A DNA stretch of 64,000 nt from UBA12077 sp963665525. Its GTDB lineage: Bacteria; Bacteroidota; Bacteroidia; Bacteroidales; UBA12077. The notes below the pieces were generated by a model. That model worked only from the letters and a program-made list of their open reading frames with translations. It searched no databases and was not told the DNA's origin. Positions 16,987 through 26,776 of this stretch are shown here, piece by piece (position 1 is the first letter of the stretch; each line of letters starts with the position of its first letter). The DNA is taken from assembly GCA_963665525.1 (NCBI GenBank), contig OY762280.1, forward strand, positions 1,364,001-1,428,000. Reading direction: 5' to 3'. A program made the translations under genes and the position numbers.

Positions 16987-19413
16987 TTATTTCTGCTCTT
17001 CTATTTTTCTATTCTTAACATATTTCTCAAGCCATTGATCTTGTTCCCACAAGACATGAAGTACAGATTCTCGTGCAGAATATCCATGACTTTCTTTTGG
17101 TAAAAGAACTAATCGAACGGTTGCGCCTAATCCTTTTAGTGCATTAAAGTATCTTTCACTTTGCATGGTGTATGTTCCCGAATTATTATCGGCTGCTCCA
17201 TGGATTAGTAAGAGTGGCGTTTTCATTTTATCCGCATGCATGAATGGCGACATTTCGTAATAGATATTTGGTGCTTCCCAATAATTACGTTCTTCACTTT
17301 GGAATCCAAATGGAGTTAATGTCCTATTGTAAGCTCCACTCCTAGCAATGCCTGCTGCATAATCGTTCGAATGAGTTAATAAGTTGGCGGTCATAAATGC
17401 ACCATAGGAATGACCTCCTACAGCTACTTTATTTCTGTCGATATAGCCTAGTTTATCAACAGCATCAATAGCTGCCTTTCCATTAGCTACCAATTGTTCA
17501 ATAAATGAATCATTTGGTTCTTCTTCACCTTCTCCTACAATTGGGAACGAAGCATCATCTAAAACAACATACCCACGGCTTAGCCAGAAAATTGGTGAGC
17601 CATACCAGGGATATATAAATTCATTTGGTGATGAGCTTACTTGTCCGGCAGTACTTTTATCTTTAAATTCTTCCGGATAGGCCCACATCACCATAGGATA
17701 TTTTTTACCTTTTTCATATCCAATAGGTAAGTATAAGGTTCCTGATAATTCTAAACCATCAGCTCTTTTATATTTGATAACCTCTTTTTGAACATTCTGA
17801 AGGCTTTCAAATGGATTTTTAAACTGTGTAACAGGTTTTAATTCACCAGTTTTAATATTTCTAAAATAATAATTAGGATATGCACTCTTGGATTCAATAC
17901 GAGTTAATAATAGTCCTTTTTTAACATCTTTTAAATCGTATATTTCTTCGAGTGTTTCTTTCCCGTCTGCTTGCCATAATCGTTTAGATTTCTTGGTAGA
18001 TAAATTATATTCATCAATGAATGGGCGAACACCTTCATCTGAGTATCCATCACCTATTAAATAATACTTGTTATCATTGAATAAGATAATGCTTTTACCA
18101 TATTGGTTTCTTGTCATTTGAAATGTTCCCGGATCACTGTATTTATCCTGATAGTTACGATCTTCTATAATTTCTGGTTCTTCCGAACGGGATGGATTAA
18201 ATACATAAGTCTTCGTATTTCGATTATTCCACCAGTAATCAGCAGCAAAAGCAAGTTGATCATTACACCAGTACATTCTATAATAACGATTCTTTGTTTT
18301 TATTAAGCTTCGCTTATTGCCTGTAAAAGGTGCATCCAACTCAAAGATTTCATCCCGGTATTCAACATCAATTTCAGGATCCCCTTCGTCAAGTACTTCT
18401 GCCCAATACAATGTAGCAGGCTTATCGTTTCGCCAAGATAAGTCACGCATACCTTTTCTTTCAGCCATAAAGCCTTGAGGCAATTCTTCGATTAAAGGAA
18501 CTTCTAAAATTTTCTTTATTTCTTTACCTTCTTGATCATAAATTGTTGTTGTATATGGGAATCGATAATAAGGAACAATATAAGAAAATGGTCTTTCGAT
18601 TGTGGTTACAAGAATATAGTTGCCGTCAGGTGAAAAGTTTAATCCGCGGTACATATCAACTGCTTTCCAAAGCGAGCTCTTGCCTTCAAGATCAACTTTG
18701 TAAATCTCTGATCGTACTAACTGTTCAAAATTAAACTCATCATTCTTATTTTTTAATAAGTCTTGATAGGTTCTGTTCTGTGCTTTTTGTCCTTCGTTAA
18801 CGGAAACGGTTGGTCCGGTTGGAACTGCTGTTGATTCATCAATTAAAGCTTTTTTATCTTCTGGCAATACTTTAATTAATAAAGATTTTCCATCTTGATA
18901 CCACTCAAAAGGACTTCCTAAATTGGCATTCAGATTATCTTTGCTTAGCTTTTTTGCAATAGCTTTATCGATATCGATGACCCATAGCTCTACTCCGCGA
19001 GATGTGGTATTGGTAAAAGCCATCATTTTTTGATCAGGAGACCAGCTTAAGTTAGCTATTCTCATCTTATCTGGCATTCCTGCAACTGCATTTGTTTTAT
19101 CTTTTTTCACATTTAATATCTCAATATTAGAGTAATAACGTGTTCGGCTGTTTATGTTAGTTACAGGATTAATACGCAATCCACCAAGGCGTAATTCTGT
19201 TTCAGAAAGCTCTTCAATGCTTTTATACTGATTTCTATATAAAAACACTGCATAAGTTCCTTCTTCGTTCATATAAACACCAGGAGGAAGTTTAACATCA
19301 GCTAATGCCATTATCTCCTCAGGAGGAGTTTGATATTGTAAGTCAAGTTGACTGAAAGCATTGAAAATAAAGAGAGTAATGCTTAATACGGTTAATAAAA
19401 AAGTTTTTTTCAT
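16987..19413 (-). CDS. Secreted S9-family (prolyl oligopeptidase type) peptidase
   Basis: About 808 residues from the start at 19413, which places a clean signal peptide (MKKTFLLTVLSITLFIFNAF, cut after SQ) at the N-terminus. Residues 30-560 form a beta-propeller-like domain with WSPDQK and WRNDKP blade motifs; the last 250 are an alpha/beta hydrolase with nucleophile GGHSYGAF, acid in HGAADNNSG and His in PKESHGY. It resembles the Bacteroidota dipeptidyl/acylaminoacyl peptidases that act on peptides in the periplasm. Confidence 0.9.
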   Translation of the reverse strand: MKKTFLLTVLSITLFIFNAFSQLDLQYQTPPEEIMALADVKLPPGVYMNEEGTYAVFLYRNQYKSIEELSETELRLGGLRINPVTNINSRTRYYSNIEILNVKKDKTNAVAGMPDKMRIANLSWSPDQKMMAFTNTTSRGVELWVIDIDKAIAKKLSKDNLNANLGSPFEWYQDGKSLLIKVLPEDKKALIDESTAVPTGPTVSVNEGQKAQNRTYQDLLKNKNDEFNFEQLVRSEIYKVDLEGKSSLWKAVDMYRGLNFSPDGNYILVTTIERPFSYIVPYYRFPYTTTIYDQEGKEIKKILEVPLIEELPQGFMAERKGMRDLSWRNDKPATLYWAEVLDEGDPEIDVEYRDEIFELDAPFTGNKRSLIKTKNRYYRMYWCNDQLAFAADYWWNNRNTKTYVFNPSRSEEPEIIEDRNYQDKYSDPGTFQMTRNQYGKSIILFNDNKYYLIGDGYSDEGVRPFIDEYNLSTKKSKRLWQADGKETLEEIYDLKDVKKGLLLTRIESKSAYPNYYFRNIKTGELKPVTQFKNPFESLQNVQKEVIKYKRADGLELSGTLYLPIGYEKGKKYPMVMWAYPEEFKDKSTAGQVSSSPNEFIYPWYGSPIFWLSRGYVVLDDASFPIVGEGEEEPNDSFIEQLVANGKAAIDAVDKLGYIDRNKVAVGGHSYGAFMTANLLTHSNDYAAGIARSGAYNRTLTPFGFQSEERNYWEAPNIYYEMSPFMHADKMKTPLLLIHGAADNNSGTYTMQSERYFNALKGLGATVRLVLLPKESHGYSARESVLHVLWEQDQWLEKYVKNRKIEEQK

Positions 19414-19543
19414 TGATTTAAAGTTTATGACCTGCCTGAATAATTTCAAGAGCTTATATGTTCAGCAATTTCAGCCATGTCTGTTATTGAATTAGAATTA
19501 ATTTTATGAGTATAAATTATAGACTAAATATCATCTAATAGGT

Positions 19544-20278
19544 TTAATAACGCTTTCCATCATTTCTAATCATCGGTACAAAACGCACTGAAGCAACTTC
19601 TTTTCTAATAAGCTTTCCATTTCTTTTTTCGAACAGAACTAGTTCTTGAGTAATACTACCACCTAAAGGAATAATCATTTTACCTCCTTCTTTGAGCTGA
19701 TCTTCTAAAGGTTTTGGTATATTGGATGGAGCACAGGTTACAATAATGGCATCGAAAGGGGCATGGGTACTCCACCCCTTATATCCGTCTCCTATTTTAA
19801 AATGAATATTCTGATAGTTTAAGCTGCTTAATACTTGTTTTGCTTTAATTCCTAAGGATTCAATAATTTCAATGGTATACACTTCCTTAACAATTTCCGC
19901 AAGAATTGCGGCCTGGTAACCTGACCCTGTTCCGATTTCCAGCACTTTCATATCTTTTTCCAGTGCCAGCGTTTCTGTCATCAAAGCCACAATATAAGGT
20001 TGAGAGATCGTTTGTCCCTCACCTATAGGAAGTGGCCTGTCTTCGTAAGCCATTCGTTCCTGGCTTTTAGGAACAAATAAATGTCGTTGAACATTAATCA
20101 TGACCTGGATCACTTTCTGATCTTTGATACCCTTGGCTACAATTTGTTCTCGTACCATTCGTTGGCGAACTTTTTCGTACTTATCGGTATAATTTACGAT
20201 GAGGAAAGAGGAGCATATAATCCATATTAAGATTCCAAAAGTTAGCGCAAGTAGGTTAGTTCTGTATGTTCTAATCAT
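19544..20278 (-). CDS. pcm: Protein-L-isoaspartate O-methyltransferase
   Basis: 244 residues. It carries the SAM-binding motif LEIGTGSGYQAAILAE, the upstream GQTISQPYIVALMTE and the C-terminal GGKMIIPLGG of Pcm enzymes, which methylate isoaspartyl residues for repair. An extra N-terminal hydrophobic segment (NLLALTFGILIWIICSSF) suggests a membrane anchor or export, as in some Bacteroidota. It stands alone between a peptidase and a symporter gene in the same direction. Confidence 0.92.
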   Translation of the reverse strand: MIRTYRTNLLALTFGILIWIICSSFLIVNYTDKYEKVRQRMVREQIVAKGIKDQKVIQVMINVQRHLFVPKSQERMAYEDRPLPIGEGQTISQPYIVALMTETLALEKDMKVLEIGTGSGYQAAILAEIVKEVYTIEIIESLGIKAKQVLSSLNYQNIHFKIGDGYKGWSTHAPFDAIIVTCAPSNIPKPLEDQLKEGGKMIIPLGGSITQELVLFEKRNGKLIRKEVASVRFVPMIRNDGKRY

Positions 20279-20376
20279 ATTAGAGTGTAATTTTTATAAA
20301 GTTAGAAAATAAATTTTCTAATTCATATATCCATAACACTTAAATTGAATGATTGTTGACTGGATGTATTGCTAAT

Positions 20377-21726
20377 TTATTTTTTAGGTTTTATCCAATT
20401 AAATATTAAACCAATAACTAGACCTAAAATACATAATAGGATAGCATAAATAACCAAAGACGTTGAAATACCAATAGCAATAGCTGGAATAATCACTCCA
20501 ACTAAACAAAATAAGATCGATAAGCTTACGCTATATTTGTTAAGTTTTGGATAAATCCAGAGAACAAGTATCAGAAATCCCAACGACATGGTTAAGGATA
20601 CAAAAAAGAATGTTGTATCCACGATATCTCGTAATAAAAGAGCCATGGTAACTCCAAGAACCATTAATAAGATCATGGTAAGTCGCATGGTTTTAAAAAG
20701 CTGTTCTTTCTTTAATACACCTGATTTTTCAAGGATATCTTGTGTAACAGATGATGCTGTGGTAAACATATAAGTATCAGCAGAAGATGATACTGCTGAA
20801 TAAATAATCACTACTGATAACCCTGCCAAACCTGCAGGAAGTAATTTGCTGAAACCAACAATTAAAGCAGTATCGGCACTAATGTCAGGAATGTCAATAC
20901 GAATGACCATGCCAATCATTAATAGAATAAAACCAATGATAAAATAAAATACGGACGATAAAAAGAGACTTCTTTTAAAGTGCTTTTGATTTTCAATGGC
21001 ATAAACACGTTGCCATAATTCGGGTGAAGCCATTGGAATAAAGAATCCAGCTAAGAAAAAGTTAATGATTTCTTTGGTCGGAATATTAAAAAAATCAGCA
21101 ATTGCTATTTTTGGTTTAGTATCCGTATGAAATAAGAGATATACCATGAGAATAAATAACAGGAATATGCCTATAGTTTGGATAATGTCCGTTTTAACAA
21201 CCGCTTTGAATCCTCCGGCAACTAAATAAATAAGTATAATAACTCCAATAATGATTACGGACCAGTTATAGCTGATTGGTGTATATTCTTCAACCAGTTT
21301 AGCTCCTGCAGTAAAGTTAAGTACAACCCATCCGAACATAATAATGATCACTACAACTGCTGATAAATAGCCAGCTACAGGTCCTTTCAAATAGAAAAAG
21401 AAATCGGATAGTGTATAGAACTTTTCCTTATCACCAAGTTTTTTAACCTTCTTACCAAAAAAGTAAAATACAAATAAACCAAAGACTGAACCAATAAAAT
21501 ACCAGTATGCTCCCAATCCATAAAGGTAAACAAGCGCTGTATAGGTTAACAAAATAGCAGCTCCTATCCTACTTGAAAATATAGTTGTTGTTGCTTCAAA
21601 TGATTTTAATTTTCGTCCGGCAATCAAATAATCTTCTCTTGCCTCTTTACGTCCCGACCAGAACCCGACAATTAAAATAACCACAAAATAAAGAGCGATA
21701 AAAATATAATCCAGTGTTCCCAGCAT
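20377..21726 (-). CDS. Sodium:solute symporter family transporter
   Basis: 449 residues with about 13 membrane helices. The N-terminal half has YFVVILIVGFWSGRK, with EDYLIAGRKL typical of the SSF family, followed by the core-helix pattern YLVAGGFKAVVKTD. It couples uptake of an unidentified solute to Na+. The GFKAVVKTD-IQT segment is the family signature. A separate transcription unit, with no neighbouring catabolic genes to hint at a substrate. Confidence 0.88.
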   Translation of the reverse strand: MLGTLDYIFIALYFVVILIVGFWSGRKEAREDYLIAGRKLKSFEATTTIFSSRIGAAILLTYTALVYLYGLGAYWYFIGSVFGLFVFYFFGKKVKKLGDKEKFYTLSDFFFYLKGPVAGYLSAVVVIIIMFGWVVLNFTAGAKLVEEYTPISYNWSVIIIGVIILIYLVAGGFKAVVKTDIIQTIGIFLLFILMVYLLFHTDTKPKIAIADFFNIPTKEIINFFLAGFFIPMASPELWQRVYAIENQKHFKRSLFLSSVFYFIIGFILLMIGMVIRIDIPDISADTALIVGFSKLLPAGLAGLSVVIIYSAVSSSADTYMFTTASSVTQDILEKSGVLKKEQLFKTMRLTMILLMVLGVTMALLLRDIVDTTFFFVSLTMSLGFLILVLWIYPKLNKYSVSLSILFCLVGVIIPAIAIGISTSLVIYAILLCILGLVIGLIFNWIKPKK

Positions 21727-21791
21727 TTGGTTTAGTTTGGTTTATCGTATATTACAATATTAACAATAAGATGGTTCAAAGCTTGTTTTAC

Positions 21792-22694
21792 CTACCACAG
21801 TTTTTCCGGGTATTTTCCTTCTTGGGTTAATGCTTTAATCTTATGAACAACTAAAGGTTTATCTTCTTGATAAGTAACCCCAAACCATTGATCCGTTGCT
21901 TCAAGAACTTTTACACTGGCTAGTTTATGCTGCATCTGATGACTTACAATATTCGGGATATAATATTCTGATTTAATATGATGTGCATTATCAATGATGA
22001 ACTTTTTAAATTCTGATTCTAATTCAGGAAATACATCAGGTGTAAATCCCCAGAAATTCATCGAAACAAAAAGATCTCCATCCAACTTAAGATCAGTACC
22101 CTGATCATCAGCGACAATTTTTTCCTCTTTCCAGGCAATTTTGGTTCTTTCAATAATTTCAATTAACTCATTTTGATCATTTACCTTACAAACACCTCGC
22201 GATACACTGCCATGTTCAGAAAGTGTATTTTGTAAGCGATAACCGGCCATACAATTTTTTCCTGTAGAACCCTGACCTTGACTTTTCATATAATCAGCAA
22301 CCACTTTAAAAGCACTTTTACCGTAAAAATCGTCGGCATTAATTACAACAAATGGTTCATGAATTACATCTTTGGCCATTAATACAGCGTGTCCTGTGCC
22401 CCAGGGTTTTACCCTATCTGCAGGCACTTCAACGCCTTCTGGTATATGATCTAACTCTTGAAATACATATTCTACTTTGATTTTTTTACTGTATTTATCG
22501 AATAGCAACTCTTTCATTTCTTTTTCAATATCTCTTCGGATAATAAAGACAACTTTATTGAATCCTGCTTCAATGGCATCATACACAGAATAATCAATAA
22601 TCGTTTCTCCACTTGGACCTACCTGATCCAGTTGTTTTAATCCTCCATATCGGCTTCCCATTCCTGCTGCTAATACTAATAATGTTAAATCCAT
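21792..22694 (-). CDS. Sugar-phosphate nucleotidyltransferase-like protein
   Basis: 300 residues. The N-terminus LVLAAGMGSRYGGLKQLDQV is the nucleotide-binding loop of the NTP_transferase family, followed by a metal-binding VINADDFYG. It probably activates a sugar phosphate with NTP. It lies 38 bases after the start of the FucP-like transporter in the same direction (transporter first), so the two may be one operon handling a sugar. The exact substrate cannot be told. Confidence 0.8.
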   Translation of the reverse strand: MDLTLLVLAAGMGSRYGGLKQLDQVGPSGETIIDYSVYDAIEAGFNKVVFIIRRDIEKEMKELLFDKYSKKIKVEYVFQELDHIPEGVEVPADRVKPWGTGHAVLMAKDVIHEPFVVINADDFYGKSAFKVVADYMKSQGQGSTGKNCMAGYRLQNTLSEHGSVSRGVCKVNDQNELIEIIERTKIAWKEEKIVADDQGTDLKLDGDLFVSMNFWGFTPDVFPELESEFKKFIIDNAHHIKSEYYIPNIVSHQMQHKLASVKVLEATDQWFGVTYQEDKPLVVHKIKALTQEGKYPEKLW

Positions 22695-22731
22695 AATGAT
22701 TGTCTTAATTTGATTTGTTAAAATACAGTTT

Positions 22732-24018
22732 TTATTGATTGATTTTTGATTTTATAGGTTTCAGTTTATATCCCCACATACTAAAATAAAATATAACAAG
22801 GTAACAAGGGATACATATCCAATAGGCATTCTGCGGATGATTTGCAAAATAATCGGCGAAAGCTCCCCAGACTAAAGGAAGGGTAGCTCCTCCTGCGATA
22901 GCCATAATTAATAGTGATGATGCTGTTTTGATATGTTTACCGGTATTATGAATGGCAAGCGGCCAAATGGCAGGCCATACAATTGCATTAGCAAATCCCA
23001 GCATAGCAATAAAAAATACAGAAGTAGTTCCATGAGTAAAGATGGCAGCTAAAGTAAAAGCTATTCCTAAAATAGTGCTTAAAACCAAAGCTACTCTTTG
23101 TGAAATAACTTTGGGGATAAGAACCAGTCCAATTAGAACATATCCAACAACCATAGCTACTAAGGTATAACTGGTAAATACTTTTGCCTGGGCAATATCA
23201 ATACCTAATAACATGCCGTAGCGAATTATGGTATCTCCGGCAATTACTTCTACTCCGACATAAAAGAACAGTGCAAGAACACCCATCCATAAGTGAGGTA
23301 AATGAAATATACTTTTTACATCCGTATTATTATCTTGAATTTCCTGATCGTTTGATTCTTCACTTTCAATTTCAGGAAGTGGTGAAAAACGCATCATGAT
23401 ACCCAACAAAAATAAACTGATAGCAATTACCGTATATGGTGCTATGGCACGCGCAGCAAGTGCATCTAATGCAATATTTTTTGCTTCAGGAGTCATATGG
23501 GTTAAACTGGCAATAAATTGATCACCATCACTAAGAATAAAATATGCCAAAATTACCGGTGCCAGTGCACCCGCTATTTTATTACAAATACCCATAATAC
23601 TAATTCGACTTGCTGCTGTTTCTACCGGACCTATAATGGTTACATAAGGATTGGATGAATTCTGTAATATGGTTAGTCCAGTACCCATGATGAACAATCC
23701 TAATAAAAACAATGGAAATGATCGAAGTAATGCTGCAGGAATAAATATGAGTGCTCCCAGAGCCATAACCCAAAGTCCTAACATCATCCCATTTTTAAAA
23801 CCTGTTTTCTTGAGTACCCATCCTGAGGGTATCGCCATCACAAAATAAGCGATGTAAAAAGAAAATGCTACCATCAGCGATTGCAGATTATTCAGCTCAC
23901 AAGCAATTTTTAAATATGGAATTAAGATTCCGTTTAACCAGGTAATAAAACCAAAAAGAAAAAATAAAACTCCAATAATAATCATTGAAGTGACATACAG
24001 CTTTTTATTAGAATTCAT
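22732..24018 (-). CDS. FucP/GluP-type sugar:H+ symporter (MFS)
   Basis: 428 residues with 12 membrane helices. The N-terminal FLFGFITWLNGILIPYLK and GWVLKKTGFKNGMMLG patterns are characteristic of the fucose/glucose-galactose permease subgroup of the major facilitator superfamily. It imports a sugar across the inner membrane. A nucleotidyltransferase gene follows in the same direction. A fucose-isomerase-like gene occurs elsewhere in the window, but no link is proven. Confidence 0.88.
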   Translation of the reverse strand: MNSNKKLYVTSMIIIGVLFFLFGFITWLNGILIPYLKIACELNNLQSLMVAFSFYIAYFVMAIPSGWVLKKTGFKNGMMLGLWVMALGALIFIPAALLRSFPLFLLGLFIMGTGLTILQNSSNPYVTIIGPVETAASRISIMGICNKIAGALAPVILAYFILSDGDQFIASLTHMTPEAKNIALDALAARAIAPYTVIAISLFLLGIMMRFSPLPEIESEESNDQEIQDNNTDVKSIFHLPHLWMGVLALFFYVGVEVIAGDTIIRYGMLLGIDIAQAKVFTSYTLVAMVVGYVLIGLVLIPKVISQRVALVLSTILGIAFTLAAIFTHGTTSVFFIAMLGFANAIVWPAIWPLAIHNTGKHIKTASSLLIMAIAGGATLPLVWGAFADYFANHPQNAYWICIPCYLVIFYFSMWGYKLKPIKSKINQ

Positions 24019-24077
24019 GGATTAGATTATTATGTTATGTTCAACAAAAATATATTTTTACTTATAATTATAAGGGT

Positions 24078-24686
24078 TTATTTTGATTTTATATACTTCA
24101 GCTTTATTTTATTATTTTTTATTTCAACTCTAAGCATTAAAATTAAAAGTATGGCTGTCGATGCAATTGCACGAACGGAATATACAGTAGCCAAAGTTCC
24201 TTTACTCGATAATAAAGCAAAAACAGGTGCAATCATTAATAATATCCATACGGAAAAAGGCTCCGTATTTTCATTTGATAACCAGAGTCTTCTGATAACA
24301 GGAAAGTAAGCAATGATGAGTATTCCCTGAATTAAGGAATGAGATAGAACATGTGTTTTAGTGATAAACCAAAATAATGCTATGATGATCACAGCAATTA
24401 AACACGCTTTATCGAATCGTGTAAATTTAGTGCTTTTATCTCCATAAATAAATATAAAGATGGTAACTATAGATACGAGCAACAGATCAGTTGTATTTAG
24501 AATATTATCCCATAAACTAAAACTTCCTTCTGCCAAATAAGTTGTCAAACTCATGGCCACTGCCAATGTAAAGAATGCCCACATGGCTAGTGCAGGTTTA
24601 ATTTTTTGCTTGTATAATAAAATACAATACCTCAAGCCAATAATGATATTAATAATGGATACCGAGATAATAGAAAATTCTTTCAT
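24078..24686 (-). CDS. Hypothetical membrane protein with about six helices
   Basis: 202 residues, mostly hydrophobic helices with short loops. Segments such as IINIIIGLRYCILLY and AMWAFFTLAVAMSLTTYL suggest six to seven membrane spans, with a Lys-rich cytoplasmic C-terminus. No recognised transport motif. It lies just upstream of the FucP-like gene in the same direction, but with a separate, AT-rich gap. Confidence 0.65.
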   Translation of the reverse strand: MKEFSIISVSIINIIIGLRYCILLYKQKIKPALAMWAFFTLAVAMSLTTYLAEGSFSLWDNILNTTDLLLVSIVTIFIFIYGDKSTKFTRFDKACLIAVIIIALFWFITKTHVLSHSLIQGILIIAYFPVIRRLWLSNENTEPFSVWILLMIAPVFALLSSKGTLATVYSVRAIASTAILLILMLRVEIKNNKIKLKYIKSK

Positions 24687-25028
24687 TTTTATGCCAATTT
24701 ATCAAACTCAAAAATAGTTAAAATAACCTAAGTTCGATGTAAGGATATATTCTTTATTTACTGATAATCTATAAAACATATTTGCTTGTAAGTTTTGCAT
24801 ATTCGATGATTTGTAGATTTGATTATAAAAAAGTTTTAGTAATGGAATTCATCATCGAATAAACGAATCAACAGATGATCAAAAAAATGCAAATAATCTC
24901 AAAAAAACAATTACATGAGACAGGCTTGTTTCTTTGATCGAACTGACGTTAAAATACGATATGTTGCTAATCATTTTTTTAACAAGAAAGAATCATTATT
25001 TTTAAAACAGAAATTAAACCTTGTATTT
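24687..25028. other. Intergenic region between divergent genes
   Basis: Nothing clearly functional apart from presumed divergent promoters. An ATG at 24915 would give a 38-codon extension to the next gene, but its residues (Phe- and Lys-rich, no clear domain) look non-coding, so the later start is preferred. Confidence 0.35.
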
Positions 25029-25370
25029 ATGATTACAAATCAAATTGAAAGTATTTTCTTTAGAAATCGCACTAAAGATCAACTCATTGAAGAAACGCTG
25101 GCAAGCTTAAGTGGATTATTGGCCGATATATTCACTGGCGAAGACCTTAATAATCTTAAAAAAGAACTGCCAGAAGGGATTAACATTGAAGATATAGGTA
25201 TTGAGCTGAAAGCGGCATGTATATACCTTAACAGCAAAGAATTCTCAATTCCTTCATGTGAAATTGCCATCGATTTAATTCAGGAAAAGACACAGTATGA
25301 AATTGGCACCTATTCTTTAATATTTAATGAAAATGGGGAACAGTTAGATGAGATTTTAACTATAAATTAA
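25029..25370 (+). CDS. Hypothetical protein, 113 residues
   Basis: Starts MITNQIESIFFRNRTKDQLI. Soluble, acidic and helical in the first half, with a mixed C-terminal half containing CEIAIDLIQEKTQYEIGTYS. I do not recognise the family. It is followed directly by a strong terminator that also faces the convergent adenylate kinase gene. A longer version from 24915 is possible. Confidence 0.55.
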   Translation: MITNQIESIFFRNRTKDQLIEETLASLSGLLADIFTGEDLNNLKKELPEGINIEDIGIELKAACIYLNSKEFSIPSCEIAIDLIQEKTQYEIGTYSLIFNENGEQLDEILTIN

Positions 25371-25396
25371 AAAAGCTCCTTTTTAGGAGCTTTTTT
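25369..25396. terminator. Bidirectional terminator
   Basis: Stem AAAAAAGCTCC / GGAGCTTTTTT with a TTTTTA loop, between the convergent hypothetical gene and adenylate kinase gene. Confidence 0.85.
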
Positions 25397-25399
25397 GTT

Positions 25400-26569
25400 T
25401 TATCGTGCATTTTTAAAGGCCAGTTCGAGTTTTTCTTCCAGTTGTGTGTATACCTCCTCTTCGGTACCTATCCCATTAATGTGATAAATGTTTTTTTGCT
25501 TTTCGTAATATTTTAATACAGGTGCTGTTCTTTTTTCAAAGCTTTCTAACCTACGAATAATAACATCGGTATCCATATCATAATACCTTCGTGAGTCAGT
25601 TTTACTACGAGCACTTAATCTTTTTATCGATTCAAGTGTAGGAACATCAAGGTTGAAAACACATGATACTGAAGATCCTAGCTTTCTAAGTAAGCCATCT
25701 AAAATGTATGCCTGAACAATGGTTCTTGGATATCCTTTAAAGAAAAATCCTTTAGCATCAGGATGAGTCTGAATTTGTTTTTCGATGAGTTTAATAGCAA
25801 ATTCATCTGGAACAATATCTCCTTTTTCCATGTATTCTTTTGCCGAAAGTCCCATGTCAGTACCCTTTTCAATCTCTCTTCGTAAAAGCGAACCGGTCGA
25901 GATATAAACAAGATCGTATTTTTCAGCAAGCATCTTTCCTTGAGTACCTTTTCCTGATCCCGGAGGGCCAAAAAGAACGACATTAAGCCATGTTTTTGTT
26001 AACGATTGCTCAACAACATTGGTAATACGCTCAAATATTTCATCAATGCTTCCAACACCATCAACAGAATAGCATATGCCTCTATCTTTATAAAAATCAG
26101 CTACAGGAATGGTTTTGTTTTTATATTCTTGTAATCGGTTTTCGATCACTTCAATGGTATCATCGATACGATTTTCCTTTTTCGCTCGCTCAAGCATTCT
26201 CTTCATCAGATCATCTTGGGGCACTTCCAGAGAAACCATACAATTTAATGAGGTATTTAATTTAAGTAGTAATCCTTCGAGAATATATGCTTGGACAACT
26301 GTTCTGGGAAATCCATCAAAAAGGAAACCATTTACCTCGGTGTTGGTTTTTATTTTCTTTTCGATAATTTGAACAATGATTTCGTCAGATACCAATCCTC
26401 CTTTTTCGATCACTGATTTTGCCTGTAATCCAAGATCTGAACCTTCGGCAATCTCTTCTCTTAAAATATCACCGGTCGAGATATAAGCTAAATTGTACTT
26501 TTCAATCAGCTTTCGCGATTGAGTTCCTTTTCCTGCCCCGGGAGGGCCAAATAGTGCAATGTTATACAT
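25400..26569 (-). CDS. Tandem adenylate kinase (two fused kinase domains)
   Basis: 389 residues, twice the normal size of about 190. Domain 1 (1-190) has the P-loop GPPGAGKGTQ, AMP-binding STGDILREE and DGFPRT. Domain 2 (194-389) has GPPGSGKGTQ, STGSLLRRE and KGYPRT, where the conserved Asp of DGFPRT is Lys. Both have shortened lid regions; in domain 1 the lid keeps R-x-DD, in domain 2 it reads SRRYYDMD, which is degraded. Domain 1 is likely the active ATP + AMP = 2 ADP enzyme; domain 2 may be weak or regulatory. The two halves clearly arose by duplication. Confidence 0.9.
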   Translation of the reverse strand: MYNIALFGPPGAGKGTQSRKLIEKYNLAYISTGDILREEIAEGSDLGLQAKSVIEKGGLVSDEIIVQIIEKKIKTNTEVNGFLFDGFPRTVVQAYILEGLLLKLNTSLNCMVSLEVPQDDLMKRMLERAKKENRIDDTIEVIENRLQEYKNKTIPVADFYKDRGICYSVDGVGSIDEIFERITNVVEQSLTKTWLNVVLFGPPGSGKGTQGKMLAEKYDLVYISTGSLLRREIEKGTDMGLSAKEYMEKGDIVPDEFAIKLIEKQIQTHPDAKGFFFKGYPRTIVQAYILDGLLRKLGSSVSCVFNLDVPTLESIKRLSARSKTDSRRYYDMDTDVIIRRLESFEKRTAPVLKYYEKQKNIYHINGIGTEEEVYTQLEEKLELAFKNAR

Positions 26570-26674
26570 TATAAGTCAGTATTTATTAGTAGTTAATTTT
26601 AGAGTTTATGTCTGTTAGCTAAGTTAAGATTTATTGATTAATTACACAATTTCTTATCCTTTTTCAAATTCCAT

Positions 26675-26707
26675 AACTTTTCTAAAGTTTAACACTTTAG
26701 AAAAGTT
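26675..26707. repeat. REP-like palindrome, copy B
   Basis: Arms AACTTTTCTAAAGTTTAA / CACTTTAGAAAAGTT around a minimal loop; same family as copies at 5824, 32056, 32222 and 32923. It lies between the adenylate kinase and DarB-like genes. Confidence 0.7.
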
Positions 26708-26723
26708 CATTATTTAATAAAAA

Positions 26724-26751
26724 AAGCCCCTCAGAATAAACTAAAGGGCTT
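26724..26751 (-). terminator. Terminator after the DarB-like gene
   Basis: Stem AAGCCCTTTAG / CTGAGGGGCTT read on the minus strand, followed by a T run, 26 bases after the gene's stop. Confidence 0.7.
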
Positions 26752-26776
26752 ATATATTGATGTTTTAATATCATTT

